Of a DNA stretch of 64,000 nucleotides, positions 17,989 through 27,433 are shown one piece after another. Numbering within the stretch: the first letter of the stretch is position 1; each line of letters opens with the position of its first letter. The position numbers and the translations under genes are program-made. The notes beneath the pieces were generated by a model, which saw only the letters and a program-made list of their open reading frames with translations, did not search any database and was not told the origin of the DNA. Source of the stretch: Rhizobium sp. Root1203 (GTDB taxonomy: Bacteria; Pseudomonadota; Alphaproteobacteria; Rhizobiales; Rhizobiaceae); assembly GCF_001424945.1 (NCBI RefSeq), contig NZ_LMCW01000067.1, positions 62,001-126,000 on the forward strand. The letters run 5' to 3'.

Positions 17989-19392
17989 TCAAACCTCGTC
18001 TTCCACACGTCGCAGCGCACCTTTCGAGCCCGCGATCCGTGCGACCAGATCCGGCAGGCTTTCGATCTCGCTCCAGCGACCATCTGTGCCCTTCGGCAGT
18101 TCGGCGGACCCCGACGGCAGCAACGCTGCAGAAAACCCCAGCTTCTCGGCTTCTTTGAGGCGCTGGGGGGTATGCGCAACCGGCCGGACGGCGCCCGACA
18201 GGCTGACTTCGCCGAAATAGACACAATCGGCCGGAAGGGCAATACCGGCGAGCGAGGAAACCAGCGCCGAGGCAACGGCAAGGTCGGCCGCCGGCTCGGA
18301 AATGCGGTAGCCGCCGGCGATGTTGAGATAGACGTCGTGCTGTCCGAGCCGGACGCCGCAATGGGCCTCGAGCACTGCGAGGATCATCGACAGGCGCGCG
18401 GAATCCCAACCGACGATCGCTCGCCGCGGAGTACCGAGCGACGTAGGCGCCACGAGCGCCTGTACCTCGACAAGAATCGGACGCGTCCCTTCCATTCCCG
18501 CGAAAACTGCCGCGCCCGGCGATTTCGCATTGCGTTCGCCGAGGAAAAGTTCGGATGGATTGGCGACTTCACGCAGCCCCTTGTCCGACATCTCGAAGAC
18601 GCCGATCTCGTCGGTGGGGCCGAAGCGGTTCTTGACGGTGCGCAGGATGCGGTAGTGATGGCCGCGATCGCCTTCGAAATAGAGAACGGCATCGACCATG
18701 TGCTCGACCACGCGCGGACCGGCGATTTGCCCGTCCTTGGTGACGTGCCCGACGAGCACCATCGCAGCACCCGTCTGCTTGGCAAAACGGATCATCGCCT
18801 GCACGCCGGTTCGTACCTGGGTCACCGTTCCGGGCGCGGACTCTGCAAGCTCGCTCCACAGCGTCTGGATGGAATCGATGATGACGAGATCCGGCCGCTT
18901 GCCTTCGGCGAGCGTCGCCAGAATATCCTCGACGTTGGTTTCCGCCGCCAGCATCACATCGGTATCGGCGGCTTGCAGCCGTTGTGCGCGAAGCCGCACC
19001 TGCGCCACGGCCTCTTCGCCCGAGACATAGATGATCCGATGGCCGCGACGGGAAAGCTCTGCCGCTCCCTGCATCAGCAGGGTCGATTTGCCGATGCCGG
19101 GGTCGCCGCCGATCAGCACGGCCGAGCCGCGAACGAAACCGCCGCCGAGCGCGCGATCGAGTTCGGAGATGCCGGTATGGATGCGCGGCGCTTCCTCGAT
19201 CTCGCCGGAAAGCGCCGTGAGCGCGACGGCGCGCCCCTTTTTCGGCGTCTTTGCCGGTCCGCCGCCGATCCCGCCCATCGGGTCTTCCTCGACGATCGTG
19301 TTCCACTCGCCGCAGCCCTCGCACTTGCCGGCCCACCTGTTGTGGACCGCGCCGCAGTTCTGGCAGATGAATTGTGTTCTGGCCTTCGCCAT
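17989..19392 (-). CDS. radA: DNA repair protein RadA
   Basis: A branch-migration ATPase acting with RecA in recombination repair. The 467-residue protein has a zinc finger C10-x2-C13...C24-x2-C27, Walker A GGDPGIGKS (95-103), the RadA-specific KNRFG (254-258) and a C-terminal Lon-protease-like domain. ATG 19392 is used; the codon before it is an in-frame TTG. The gap to cvpA is about 90 bp. Confidence 0.96.
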   Translation of the reverse strand: MAKARTQFICQNCGAVHNRWAGKCEGCGEWNTIVEEDPMGGIGGGPAKTPKKGRAVALTALSGEIEEAPRIHTGISELDRALGGGFVRGSAVLIGGDPGIGKSTLLMQGAAELSRRGHRIIYVSGEEAVAQVRLRAQRLQAADTDVMLAAETNVEDILATLAEGKRPDLVIIDSIQTLWSELAESAPGTVTQVRTGVQAMIRFAKQTGAAMVLVGHVTKDGQIAGPRVVEHMVDAVLYFEGDRGHHYRILRTVKNRFGPTDEIGVFEMSDKGLREVANPSELFLGERNAKSPGAAVFAGMEGTRPILVEVQALVAPTSLGTPRRAIVGWDSARLSMILAVLEAHCGVRLGQHDVYLNIAGGYRISEPAADLAVASALVSSLAGIALPADCVYFGEVSLSGAVRPVAHTPQRLKEAEKLGFSAALLPSGSAELPKGTDGRWSEIESLPDLVARIAGSKGALRRVEDEV

Positions 19393-19543
19393 CAATTGCC
19401 GCTTTCGTTCAAACGGCCGGGCTGTTGCCGGCTCGAATCAGTCTTGTTGCCCAGATAATCATTCGAGGCACCGATCAAAACTAATGATTTCCCTATCAGG
19501 GGCCAACATGGCATCAGTTCTCCACTTTCTGTGAGGCTGGACG

Positions 19544-20179
19544 ATGCTCGATTACTCGCTCGCACACTGGATCACGTTTCTCTCGGCAGCAGTTCTTCTT
19601 AATCTGTCGCCGGGTCCGGACATGGCGTTCATCCTCGGCCATACGGTCAAGAGCGGGATGCGCACCGGCTTTGCAGCCCTGTTCGGAATATGGACCGGCG
19701 CGTGCCTGCATGTGGCGATGGCGGCCTTCGGCCTATCTGCAGTCCTTGCCGCTTCCGCGGTGGCATTCACGGCCGTGAAGTGGATTGGCGCGCTCTATCT
19801 GGTCTGGCTTGGCATTCAGGCTTTGCGCTCGGACGGCCAGGGAGGTCTTGTCAAGGCGGCGGAAAACACCTTGCCTTGGCGTCGTGTCTATAGGCAGGGG
19901 ATTCTCGTCTCGCTGCTCAATCCGAAGGTCGCAATTTTCTTCCTTGCGTTCCTGCCGCAGTTCGTCGTCGAGGGAGCCGGCCCGACATGGCTCCAGCTCG
20001 CGGTTCACGGCGTCCTGATCATCGTCGTCGCCGTCTTCATCGAGCCTCCGCTCATTCTGGCCGGTGGCCGCCTCGCGGATCTGATCAAACGCCGCAGGAG
20101 CGTCGGCCTGTGGCTCGACCGTGGGCTGGGAGCCTTGCTCGTCGCCCTTGGCGTGCGGTTGGCGCTGACGACGCGCTAG
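19544..20179 (+). CDS. LysE/RhtB-family amino-acid exporter
   Basis: A 211-residue protein with five to six helices. It shows the N-terminal LNLSPGPDMAFILGHTVKSGMRTG and the mid-protein LLNPKVAIFFLAFLPQF, both hallmarks of LysE/RhtB exporters. These expel amino acids such as homoserine, threonine, lysine or leucine; the specific substrate is not readable. Its TAG shares the palindromic CTAG (20176-20179) with the stop of convergent alr, so the two genes overlap by 4 bp. Confidence 0.9.
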   Translation: MLDYSLAHWITFLSAAVLLNLSPGPDMAFILGHTVKSGMRTGFAALFGIWTGACLHVAMAAFGLSAVLAASAVAFTAVKWIGALYLVWLGIQALRSDGQGGLVKAAENTLPWRRVYRQGILVSLLNPKVAIFFLAFLPQFVVEGAGPTWLQLAVHGVLIIVVAVFIEPPLILAGGRLADLIKRRRSVGLWLDRGLGALLVALGVRLALTTR

Positions 20180-21354
20180 ATCGCGTCGCTTTCGTCGTCG
20201 ACGACGTAGCGCCGCTCGTGACGCAGCCCAATGCTGGTCAGGATCTCGTAGCCGATCGTCCCCGCCGCCCGTGCGACATCGTCGACGGCGACGTTTTTTC
20301 CGAACAGTTCGACGTAATCGCCTGCGCGCACTGCATTTTCCGGAAGGTCCGTGACATCGAAGATCGTCATGTCCATGCTGATGCGCCCGGCAATGGGGAC
20401 CGTCCGGCCGGCAATGAAGGCTTGCCCGCCCTGCGGCACGCTCTGGCGCAGCGGTACCCCGGTGCTCGATTGGCTGCGCATGTAGCCGTCTGCATAGCCG
20501 ACGGACACGATCGCCAGGCGGCTGTCGCGCTTCAACTGTACCGAGTGGCCGTAGCTGACGGATTGGCCTGCATTTGCCGTGCGCACCTGGATGATCCGCG
20601 CCTCCGCGGTCACCACCGGCCGCATCGGATTGGTCATGCCGCTGACGGCTTCACCGCCATACATGGAGATTCCGGGACGGGTTAGGTCGAAGTGATAGTC
20701 GCTGCCGAGAAAGATGCCTCCCGAAGCCGCAAGGCTTGAATCGATACCTTCATAAGCGGCGCTAACCCTCCGGAATGATTCGAGCTGATGCCTGTTGATC
20801 GGCGATGAGGGATCGTCGCTGCATGCAAGGTGGCTCATGACGAGAACCGGCGCGAAACTCGCGGGGCGGGAGACGTCGTCGGCAAGCGCGATCGCTTCGT
20901 CCATCGCAAGTCCCAGGCGGTTGAATCCGGTGTCGACGTGAAGCGCACACGGGTAGTCACCATACTCGGACAGCACAGCCATCCAGAAGGCAAGCTGTTC
21001 CTCCGACGAAATCACCGGGACCAGATCGTTCTCGAAGAAACGACGCTCGGTGCCCGGCCATATGCCGGAAAGGACGAAAATCCGGGCGTCGGGTGCATAA
21101 AGCCTGAGTGTTACGCCCTCATCGACGGTGGCCACGAAGAAGTCCCGCGCACCGGCCATATACAGCGCTTCGCCGGCGTCCTCGATACCGGTGCCGTAGG
21201 CGTCGGCCTTCACGACAGCTGCGGCACGCGCCCTGCCGGAGCGGCGCGCCATATCTTTCCAGTTCTCGGTCAGCGCAGTCAGGTCGACGGTCAGGCGCAA
21301 GCCCGCGGTGGCGAAAGGATCTTCATTTTCGAAGTCATCAAGAAGTTCTGTCAT
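20176..21354 (-). CDS. alr: Alanine racemase
   Basis: A PLP enzyme interconverting L- and D-alanine for peptidoglycan. The 392-residue protein has the PLP lysine K49 in AVVKADAYGTG and the opposing catalytic Y268 in VSYGHSVQL. The N-terminal MTELLDDFENEDPF precedes the fold. Length fits the family. It ends on the shared CTAG with the LysE gene and is divergent from the AraC gene. It could be biosynthetic (alr) or catabolic (dadX); no adjacent dadA is seen, which favours biosynthetic. Confidence 0.94.
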   Translation of the reverse strand: MTELLDDFENEDPFATAGLRLTVDLTALTENWKDMARRSGRARAAAVVKADAYGTGIEDAGEALYMAGARDFFVATVDEGVTLRLYAPDARIFVLSGIWPGTERRFFENDLVPVISSEEQLAFWMAVLSEYGDYPCALHVDTGFNRLGLAMDEAIALADDVSRPASFAPVLVMSHLACSDDPSSPINRHQLESFRRVSAAYEGIDSSLAASGGIFLGSDYHFDLTRPGISMYGGEAVSGMTNPMRPVVTAEARIIQVRTANAGQSVSYGHSVQLKRDSRLAIVSVGYADGYMRSQSSTGVPLRQSVPQGGQAFIAGRTVPIAGRISMDMTIFDVTDLPENAVRAGDYVELFGKNVAVDDVARAAGTIGYEILTSIGLRHERRYVVDDESDAI

Positions 21355-21500
21355 GGACGCGCCGTGGGAAATGGAGTGTTGGAAATTGGAAGTACCAATC
21401 TAGCGATCAACAAGGCAAAGCGAAAGAGTTCGGGCTGCATCTCGGCCTTGCGGTCACTTTTGTTCAAGACGCATGGCGTTTGTTGGACTATTTTCATGCG

Positions 21501-22358
21501 ATGCAGAACGTATCGCAGAAACAGGCCGCGGAAGCGATGCCGCTCGTCGATGTCGAAATGGCACGCTTCTGGCGGGCCAGGCGCTTCCGTGACATGGAAT
21601 GCCTGAGCGCCAGCTTTCTCACCCATGAATATGCACCGCACGCGCATGATACCTTCAGCATCGGCGCCATCGAAAGCGGCAGCCAGATTGCGAGAGTGAA
21701 GGGCAAACGGGAAGAAACCGGGCCAGGCGACCTTTACCTCATCGACCCCGGTGTCGTTCATGACGGGGCGCCCGGCGGGGAGGGATATCGCTACCGGATG
21801 ATCTATCCGGACACGACACTTCTGGTCGATATCCTGGAGGATGTAAGCGGCAAGGTGTTCAACGCGACGCCCTCTTTCCCGAAGGAGCTTCCGCGCGATC
21901 CGCAAATGGCGATCGCCTTTCATGCCGCGCATCGCGCGCTGGAGACCGGCGCCGGAGCGCTGGAATCCGAGGAGGGCATGCTTCAACTGCTCGCTGCCCT
22001 CTTCGACAGACACGGCAGCGCCGTCATCGTTCCGCTCGATACGATGGAGCGCACGGCGGTGGCACGCGCCCGCGACTACCTGATCGAGAACTTCGACACC
22101 GATATCGGCCTTGAGGAAGTGGCGAAGGTCACCGGCCTCAGCCGCGCTCATCTCATTCGTGCTTTTCGCAAGGAATACCACATCACGCCGCATGCTTTCC
22201 TGACCGACAAGCGCGTGCGCGAAGCGCGAAAGCTGCTGCGCGCCGGGCAGGCGCCGGCGGATGTTGCAATCCAGTGCGGATTTGCCGATCAGGCACATTT
22301 TACCCGTCATTTCAAAGCGCGCACCGGCGTAACCCCGGGACAGTTCCGGGCGGGCTGA
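21501..22358 (+). CDS. AraC-family transcriptional regulator
   Basis: A 285-residue regulator with an N-terminal cupin-like sensor (HEYAPHAHDTFSIGAIESG, GDLYLIDPGVVHDG) and a C-terminal double helix-turn-helix (about 185-285: IGLEEVAKVTGLSRAHLIRAF and PADVAIQCGFADQAHFTRHFK). The start is uncertain: ATG 21501 has no clear ribosome site, while ATG 21537 has GGAAG three bases upstream. Just downstream on the same strand are azlC and azlD, its most likely targets. A small inverted repeat ATTGG-N5-CCAAT (21385-21399) lies upstream. Confidence 0.88.
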   Translation: MQNVSQKQAAEAMPLVDVEMARFWRARRFRDMECLSASFLTHEYAPHAHDTFSIGAIESGSQIARVKGKREETGPGDLYLIDPGVVHDGAPGGEGYRYRMIYPDTTLLVDILEDVSGKVFNATPSFPKELPRDPQMAIAFHAAHRALETGAGALESEEGMLQLLAALFDRHGSAVIVPLDTMERTAVARARDYLIENFDTDIGLEEVAKVTGLSRAHLIRAFRKEYHITPHAFLTDKRVREARKLLRAGQAPADVAIQCGFADQAHFTRHFKARTGVTPGQFRAG

Positions 22359-22429
22359 TCACTTTCGTTCAATACGGACGCAGTAGCCCGGAATAACACC
22401 TCCTCACTTTGATCGATCTGGAGGTTTCC

Positions 22430-23134
22430 ATGCTTCAGCGGAACCGGCCGGGCGGCGAATTTCTCGCCGGAGCGCGCGCCATCCTGCCACTGATTGTTGC
22501 CGTCGTCCCCATCGGACTTGTCTTCGGCGCTATGTCCGCCACGTCGGGGCTCTCCGCCCTTGAGGCCACGTTGATGAGTGCGCTGGTCTTTGCCGGCGGG
22601 TCTCAATTCGTCGCAATGGGCATTTGGACCCATCCTGCAAGCTGGGCGGGGCTCGGCTTTGCGGCGTTTCTCGTCAATATCCGACATGTGTTGATGAGTG
22701 CATCGATCGGCACGAAGATGCAGTCCTTCTCCGGTATCCAGAAATATGTGGCGATGCTTTTCCTTGCCGACGAACTATGGGCGATGGCAGAGTTTCGGGC
22801 TGGCGCCACCAAGCTGACGCTATCGTGGTATGCGGGCATCGTAGCGCCCTTCTACGCTGCCTGGGTCGGTTCGACGCTTGCGGGCGCGCTGCTTGGCGCG
22901 TTCCTCGGAGATCTTGCGACAATCGGCCTCGACTTCGCATTTCCGGCTGTCTTCGTGGTGTTGGTCATGAGGTTCTGGAAGGGGAGGGAGACCGGCACGG
23001 TGCTGGCGTCAAGCGCATTTGCCGCCGTCCTGGTCAATCATTTCGTGCCTGGCGTCTGGTACATAGCCGCAGGCGCTGTGGCCGGACTTTTCGCCTCGCT
23101 TTGGGCAGGCAGGACGAAAGCGGTTACGGCATGA
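22430..23134 (+). CDS. azlC: AzlC-family amino-acid permease large subunit
   Basis: A 234-residue membrane protein with VPIGLVFGAMSATSGLS and FAGGSQFVAMGIW, the conserved AzlC segments. With AzlD it exports branched-chain amino acids or analogues. ATG 22430 follows CTGGAGG at ideal spacing. Its stop overlaps the azlD start (ATGA), indicating coupled translation of the two subunits. Placed about 70 bp after an AraC-type regulator. Confidence 0.92.
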   Translation: MLQRNRPGGEFLAGARAILPLIVAVVPIGLVFGAMSATSGLSALEATLMSALVFAGGSQFVAMGIWTHPASWAGLGFAAFLVNIRHVLMSASIGTKMQSFSGIQKYVAMLFLADELWAMAEFRAGATKLTLSWYAGIVAPFYAAWVGSTLAGALLGAFLGDLATIGLDFAFPAVFVVLVMRFWKGRETGTVLASSAFAAVLVNHFVPGVWYIAAGAVAGLFASLWAGRTKAVTA

Positions 23135-23433
23135 CGCTCGACTTTCACACCCTGCTTGCCATTCTCGCCATGGCGGCGGCCACTGTCCTTACCCGCGTTA
23201 GTGGTCTTGTCATCATCCGTCACGTCGAGATGACCGATCAAACCAGAGCCGCGATCGAAGCCATCCCGCCGGCGGTACTGATGGCTGTGATTGCCCCCAC
23301 GGCATTTTCCACCGGTTGGGCGGAAACGGCCGCATGTTGCATCACCGCTCTGTCGGCCCGACGCCTGCCGATGCTGGCGAGCGTTGCGCTCGGTATCGCC
23401 AGCGTCGCGCTGTTGAGAGCGATCGGGCTTTGA
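23131..23433 (+). CDS. azlD: AzlD-family small permease subunit
   Basis: A 100-residue, four-helix membrane protein (MTLDFHTLLAILAMAAATVL...) with the AzlD pattern IPPAVLMAVIAPTAF. It is the small partner of AzlC; the ATG at 23131 sits within the azlC stop. Convergent with dnaB (stop 23464). Confidence 0.9.
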   Translation: MTLDFHTLLAILAMAAATVLTRVSGLVIIRHVEMTDQTRAAIEAIPPAVLMAVIAPTAFSTGWAETAACCITALSARRLPMLASVALGIASVALLRAIGL

Positions 23434-23463
23434 CGACGCGGGACATCGGTCCCAACCTCGGAA

Positions 23464-24960
23464 TCAATGTTCCTCATACTGAATGAACGACGGATCGGCG
23501 AGATCGGCAAAGCGGGTGAATTCCGACTGAAAGGCGAGCTTGACCGTGCCGGTCGGTCCGTGACGCTGCTTGGCGATGATGACGTCCGCCGTGCCTTTTA
23601 CCTTGTCGAACAGCGCTTCCCATTCAGGATATTTCGGATCGGCGATGTCGCGCGGCTCGCTGTTCTTGACGTAGTATTCCTCGCGGAACACGAACAGCAC
23701 CACGTCGGCGTCCTGCTCGATCGAACCAGATTCACGAAGGTCGGAGAGCTGCGGGCGCTTGTCGTCGCGGCTTTCGACCTGACGGGAGAGCTGGGAAAGT
23801 GCGATGATCGGAACGTTCAGTTCTTTACCCAGCGCCTTCAGGCCGGTGGTGATCTGGGTGATTTCCTGCACGCGGTTCTCGCCTGACTTGCCCGAGCCGG
23901 TCATGAGCTGGATATAGTCGACCACCAGGCAGTCGAGGCCGCGCTGGCGTTTGAGACGACGGGCGCGGGCCGATAGCTGTGCGATCGATATACCACCTGT
24001 CTGGTCGATATAGAGCGGCACCTTCTGCATCATCATCGAGCAGGCGACGAGCTTCTCAAAATCGGCATCGTTGATGTCGCCGCGGCGGATCTTCGACGAG
24101 GAGACTTCCGTCTGCTCGGAGATGATACGGGTGGCGAGCTGCTCGGATGACATTTCCAGCGAATAGAACCCGACGACTCCGCCGTTCTTCGCCTTCGTGC
24201 TGCCGTCGGCCTGGACTTCGCCTTCATAGGCGGCTGCAATGTTGTAGGCGATGTTGGTCGCAAGCGAAGTTTTGCCCATACCCGGACGACCTGCAAGGAC
24301 GATCAAGTCGGAGCGCTGCAGGCCACCCATTTTGGAATCGAGCGAGTGGATGCCGGTCGAGATGCCGGAGAGGCCGCCATCGCGTTCCTTGGCGACTGCC
24401 GCCATGTCGATCGCCAGCGCAACGGCATCGTTGAAGGCCTGGAACCCGCCGTCGTAGCGGCCGTTTTCGGCCAATTCGAAGAGGCGCCGCTCGGTGTCTT
24501 CGATCTGTGCCTGCGGCGGCATGTCGAGTGGCGCGTCGTAGGCGATATTGACGACATCCTCGCCGATGGTGATCAGCGCACGGCGCAACGCCAGATCGTA
24601 GATCGCGCGGCCATAGTCTTCGGCGTTGATGATTGTCACGGCTTCTCGGGCGAGGCGCGCGAGATACTCGGAGACTGTCATGTCGCCGACCTTGTCGTCG
24701 GCCTTCAGAAACGTCTTGATCGTCACCGGATTGGCGATTTTGCCCATGCGGATGATGTCGCCGGCAACCTCGTAGATCTTGCGGTGAAGCGGCTCGTAGA
24801 GATGTATCGGTTTCAGGAAGTCCGACACCCGGTAGTAGGCGTCGTTGTTCATCAGGATCGCGCCGAGCAGCGCCTGCTCCGCTTCGATGTTGTTGGGTGC
24901 TTCGCGATAGTGCTGCTCCGCCGGAGCAACAGCGGCAATCTTTCGAGCGACGTCGTTCAT
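23464..24960 (-). CDS. dnaB: Replicative DNA helicase
   Basis: The hexameric 5'-3' helicase of the replisome. The 498-residue protein has an N-terminal DnaG-binding domain (NNIEAEQALLGAIL) and a RecA-like ATPase domain with Walker A GRPGMGKTS (224-232) and VVDYIQLM (Walker B region). No intein is visible. ATG 24960. Upstream lies a 320-bp gap shared with the divergent MarR gene. Confidence 0.97.
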   Translation of the reverse strand: MNDVARKIAAVAPAEQHYREAPNNIEAEQALLGAILMNNDAYYRVSDFLKPIHLYEPLHRKIYEVAGDIIRMGKIANPVTIKTFLKADDKVGDMTVSEYLARLAREAVTIINAEDYGRAIYDLALRRALITIGEDVVNIAYDAPLDMPPQAQIEDTERRLFELAENGRYDGGFQAFNDAVALAIDMAAVAKERDGGLSGISTGIHSLDSKMGGLQRSDLIVLAGRPGMGKTSLATNIAYNIAAAYEGEVQADGSTKAKNGGVVGFYSLEMSSEQLATRIISEQTEVSSSKIRRGDINDADFEKLVACSMMMQKVPLYIDQTGGISIAQLSARARRLKRQRGLDCLVVDYIQLMTGSGKSGENRVQEITQITTGLKALGKELNVPIIALSQLSRQVESRDDKRPQLSDLRESGSIEQDADVVLFVFREEYYVKNSEPRDIADPKYPEWEALFDKVKGTADVIIAKQRHGPTGTVKLAFQSEFTRFADLADPSFIQYEEH

Positions 24961-25289
24961 CTTGATCCGTTCTGTCTTTTTCAGCTTCGGGTGTGCAGCG
25001 CACCGGGCGCAAAATCAAGTGTCAGGCGGTTGAAGCTTTCGAAACGGGAGCACTTTGCCCACTGTTCGACTTCTCCACAGCGGAACTTGCGGTCAAAGCA
25101 AAAATACCGAAAGTGTCACCTTGAGGACACGACACAAAACGACTCACTTTGGCCTGAGTACGTGCTAGTTTAAGCCTGCGGGAAGAGGGTTGCATTCAAA
25201 ACTCGTATTCCAGGCCCTTGAAACACATCTAAAAACAGGATAGGTAGCATATATATAATTAGCATACTAACAAAAATGGATTGAATGTA
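24961..25289. promoter_or_regulatory. Divergent dnaB / marR regulatory gap with putative MarR operator
   Basis: This gap is 329 bp. On the MarR side the sequence turns AT-rich. TAGCATA occurs twice (25245-25251 and 25260-25266, one and a half helical turns apart), and TTAG-N4-CTAA (25259-25270) is an inverted repeat ending 19 bp before the ATG. A poor -35-like CTTGAA lies at 25217-25222. MarR regulators commonly bind such AT-rich dyads over their own promoter. I could not identify the dnaB promoter with confidence. Confidence 0.45.
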
Positions 25290-25733
25290 ATGGCAAATCC
25301 CGTTCTCGGACGTGAACTCATCGAGGACCTGGCGGCTTTCAATAGAAAGCTCAGGGCCGTCTTCGACAAGATCGTCCGGGAGCGCAACATGACGCTGCCG
25401 CGCGCGCGGGTCTTCTTTACGCTCAACAAGAAGGACGGAATCAACCAGAAGGAGCTCGCCGATCGGCTGGAGCTCGAGACGCCGACGCTGGTCAGGATCC
25501 TGGATGCGATGGAGGGGCAGGGATTTGTCGAGAGGCGGGTCGCCGGCTCTGACCGTCGCGCCAAGGAAATCTACATTACCGAAACCGGGAAGGTCGTTGC
25601 AGGAGAAATCGACGAGATTGCCGTCAGCGTACGTGCACAGGTGATCGCCGGCATTTCCGAAAACGATCTGAAGACTACCTTGAATGTAATACGGGCCATG
25701 CAGGCCAATCTTCAGGGCATCCGCGGAGTATGA
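25290..25733 (+). CDS. MarR-family transcriptional regulator
   Basis: A 147-residue winged-helix repressor. KKDGINQKELADRLELETPTLVRILDAMEGQGFVERR is the DNA-binding helix region and wing, with GSDRRAKEIYITETG the second wing. ATG 25290 is used; an in-frame TTG at 25281 is less likely. It is followed 10 bp later by an MFS pump and then an HlyD adaptor, the usual EmrR-EmrAB-type arrangement, and so probably represses them until a toxic ligand binds. Confidence 0.92.
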   Translation: MANPVLGRELIEDLAAFNRKLRAVFDKIVRERNMTLPRARVFFTLNKKDGINQKELADRLELETPTLVRILDAMEGQGFVERRVAGSDRRAKEIYITETGKVVAGEIDEIAVSVRAQVIAGISENDLKTTLNVIRAMQANLQGIRGV

Positions 25734-25743
25734 GGTTGTGTGA

Positions 25744-27417
25744 ATGAGCCTTGCTCAGACCGGCAGCGACAAGGTTGAGCCGAAGGTGACAGGCGAGGCG
25801 ACTGTCGAGCCTCAGCCGGCACCGCCACCGGTGCCAATTGCGATGCCGGGTTGGAAGATACCGTTGTACATGGGCGCATCACTCCTGCTGTTTCTGACGC
25901 AGGGTCTCGGGATGAACCTCCTCACGGCGAATATCTATCAGCTCCAAGGTTCGTTCTCGGCGACCACGGCGGAGGTTTCATGGCTCTCGGCAGCCTACAT
26001 GGCGCCTTATGCAAGTTTGTCGATCGCCCTCTTCAAAATCCGCACACAGTATGGTCTCAGGCGCTTTGCAGAGCTTGGTATCATCTGCTTTGTCGTCGCG
26101 GCGGCCCTCAACCTTCTCGTAACCGATCTTCATTCGGCGATTGTCGTCAGGACGATCAGCGGCATTGCGGCGGCGCCGCTGTCCACGCTCGGCTTTCTCT
26201 ATATGCTGGAGGCGTTCGCGCCCGAAAAGAAGCTTTCGGTCGGCATAAGTCTGGCGCTTATGTGTACACTTTTTGCTGCCCCCGTTTCGCGCATCATATC
26301 GCCGTCCCTGTTGGATTTCGGTGGCTATCACGCGCTGTACATGCTCGAGATGGGGCTCGCGCTCATCGCCTTCGCGATTATCTATACCCTGCCGCTCACG
26401 GCACCGCCGCGCACTGTTGTGATCCAGCGGCTCGATATCCTGAGTTATCTCCTGCTTGCGATCGGCTTCGGCTGCCTCGCTGTCGTCCTGACGCTAGGGC
26501 GCCTGTATTGGTGGTTCGAAGCGCCGTGGCTGGGCATTCTGCTTGCCACCGCGGTCGGCTCTCTCGCCCTGGTGCTGGTCATCGAGTTGCCGCGCGACAA
26601 TCCGCTGCTCGATTTCCGCTGGCTGCTGGCGGGCGCCAACTTGCGGATGGCGGGCGTTCTCCTTCTCTTCCGATTCGTGTCCTCCGAACAATCCTCGACA
26701 GCCGCGAACCTCTACCAGCAGCTTGGCATCCTCAACGATCAGACGACCACCCTCTATGCTGTCATCCTGCTCGCATCATTGGTCGGCGGATTGTTCTGCA
26801 CGCTGCTCATGACGACGCGCTATGTCGAGACCGCTCATATTCTGGCCCTGATACTGATCGCGGCCGGCGCGTATCTCGACAGCCAGTCGACCAGCTTGAC
26901 GCGCCCCGAACAGATGTACCTGAGCCAGGCCATGGTCGCAGCCGGTGCCGCGATGTTTCTCCCGCCGGTCATGGCAAGCGGTTTCAAGGCGGCAATGGCG
27001 CGGGGCATGCCCTTCATCGTCAATTTTCTGGCGATTTTTCTGTTCACGCAGAGCATAGGCTCCCTCTTCGCGTCGGCCATGCTCGGCACCTTCGTCACCA
27101 TTCGCGAGAAGTTCCACTCGAACGTTCTGGTCGAACACATGCTCTTGCAAGACCCGGTGGTCGCGCAGCGCGTGTCCCAACTGACTGCCGCCTATGCCAA
27201 GGTCATAACCGACAAGACTCTGCTGAATGCGGAAGGCATTGCCCTGCTTGGCCAGCAAGTCACGCGTGAGGCATATGTCCTTGCCTATAACGATACATTC
27301 CTGGTGATTTGCCTTGCCTCGCTTCTGGGGCTGGCTGTTCTCCTCCTTCACCAAGCGTTGCGGCGGCTTCCCTGGCTTGAAATGAGCCGACAGGACTCCT
27401 CCGTAGCCCAAACCTGA
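25744..27417 (+). CDS. DHA2-type MFS efflux transporter (EmrB-like)
   Basis: A 557-residue major facilitator with about 14 predicted helices. A Pro-rich cytoplasmic N-terminus (about 1-35) is followed by GLGMNLLTANIYQLQGSFSAT and WLSAAYMAPYASLS. It is likely to export hydrophobic toxins, aromatic acids or plant-derived compounds by proton antiport. It is 16 bp upstream of the HlyD-type gene, with which it should form a cross-envelope pump. The motif pattern is divergent from classical EmrB, so the substrate cannot be called. Confidence 0.88.
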   Translation: MSLAQTGSDKVEPKVTGEATVEPQPAPPPVPIAMPGWKIPLYMGASLLLFLTQGLGMNLLTANIYQLQGSFSATTAEVSWLSAAYMAPYASLSIALFKIRTQYGLRRFAELGIICFVVAAALNLLVTDLHSAIVVRTISGIAAAPLSTLGFLYMLEAFAPEKKLSVGISLALMCTLFAAPVSRIISPSLLDFGGYHALYMLEMGLALIAFAIIYTLPLTAPPRTVVIQRLDILSYLLLAIGFGCLAVVLTLGRLYWWFEAPWLGILLATAVGSLALVLVIELPRDNPLLDFRWLLAGANLRMAGVLLLFRFVSSEQSSTAANLYQQLGILNDQTTTLYAVILLASLVGGLFCTLLMTTRYVETAHILALILIAAGAYLDSQSTSLTRPEQMYLSQAMVAAGAAMFLPPVMASGFKAAMARGMPFIVNFLAIFLFTQSIGSLFASAMLGTFVTIREKFHSNVLVEHMLLQDPVVAQRVSQLTAAYAKVITDKTLLNAEGIALLGQQVTREAYVLAYNDTFLVICLASLLGLAVLLLHQALRRLPWLEMSRQDSSVAQT

Positions 27418-27433
27418 TCACAGAGTTCCGCGC

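Noticed and set aside
17122..19458. A 778-codon open frame on the plus strand opposite cvpA and radA
   Set aside because: It lies antisense to two clearly recognisable genes, has no family-like sequence, and such frames arise from the high GC third-position bias.
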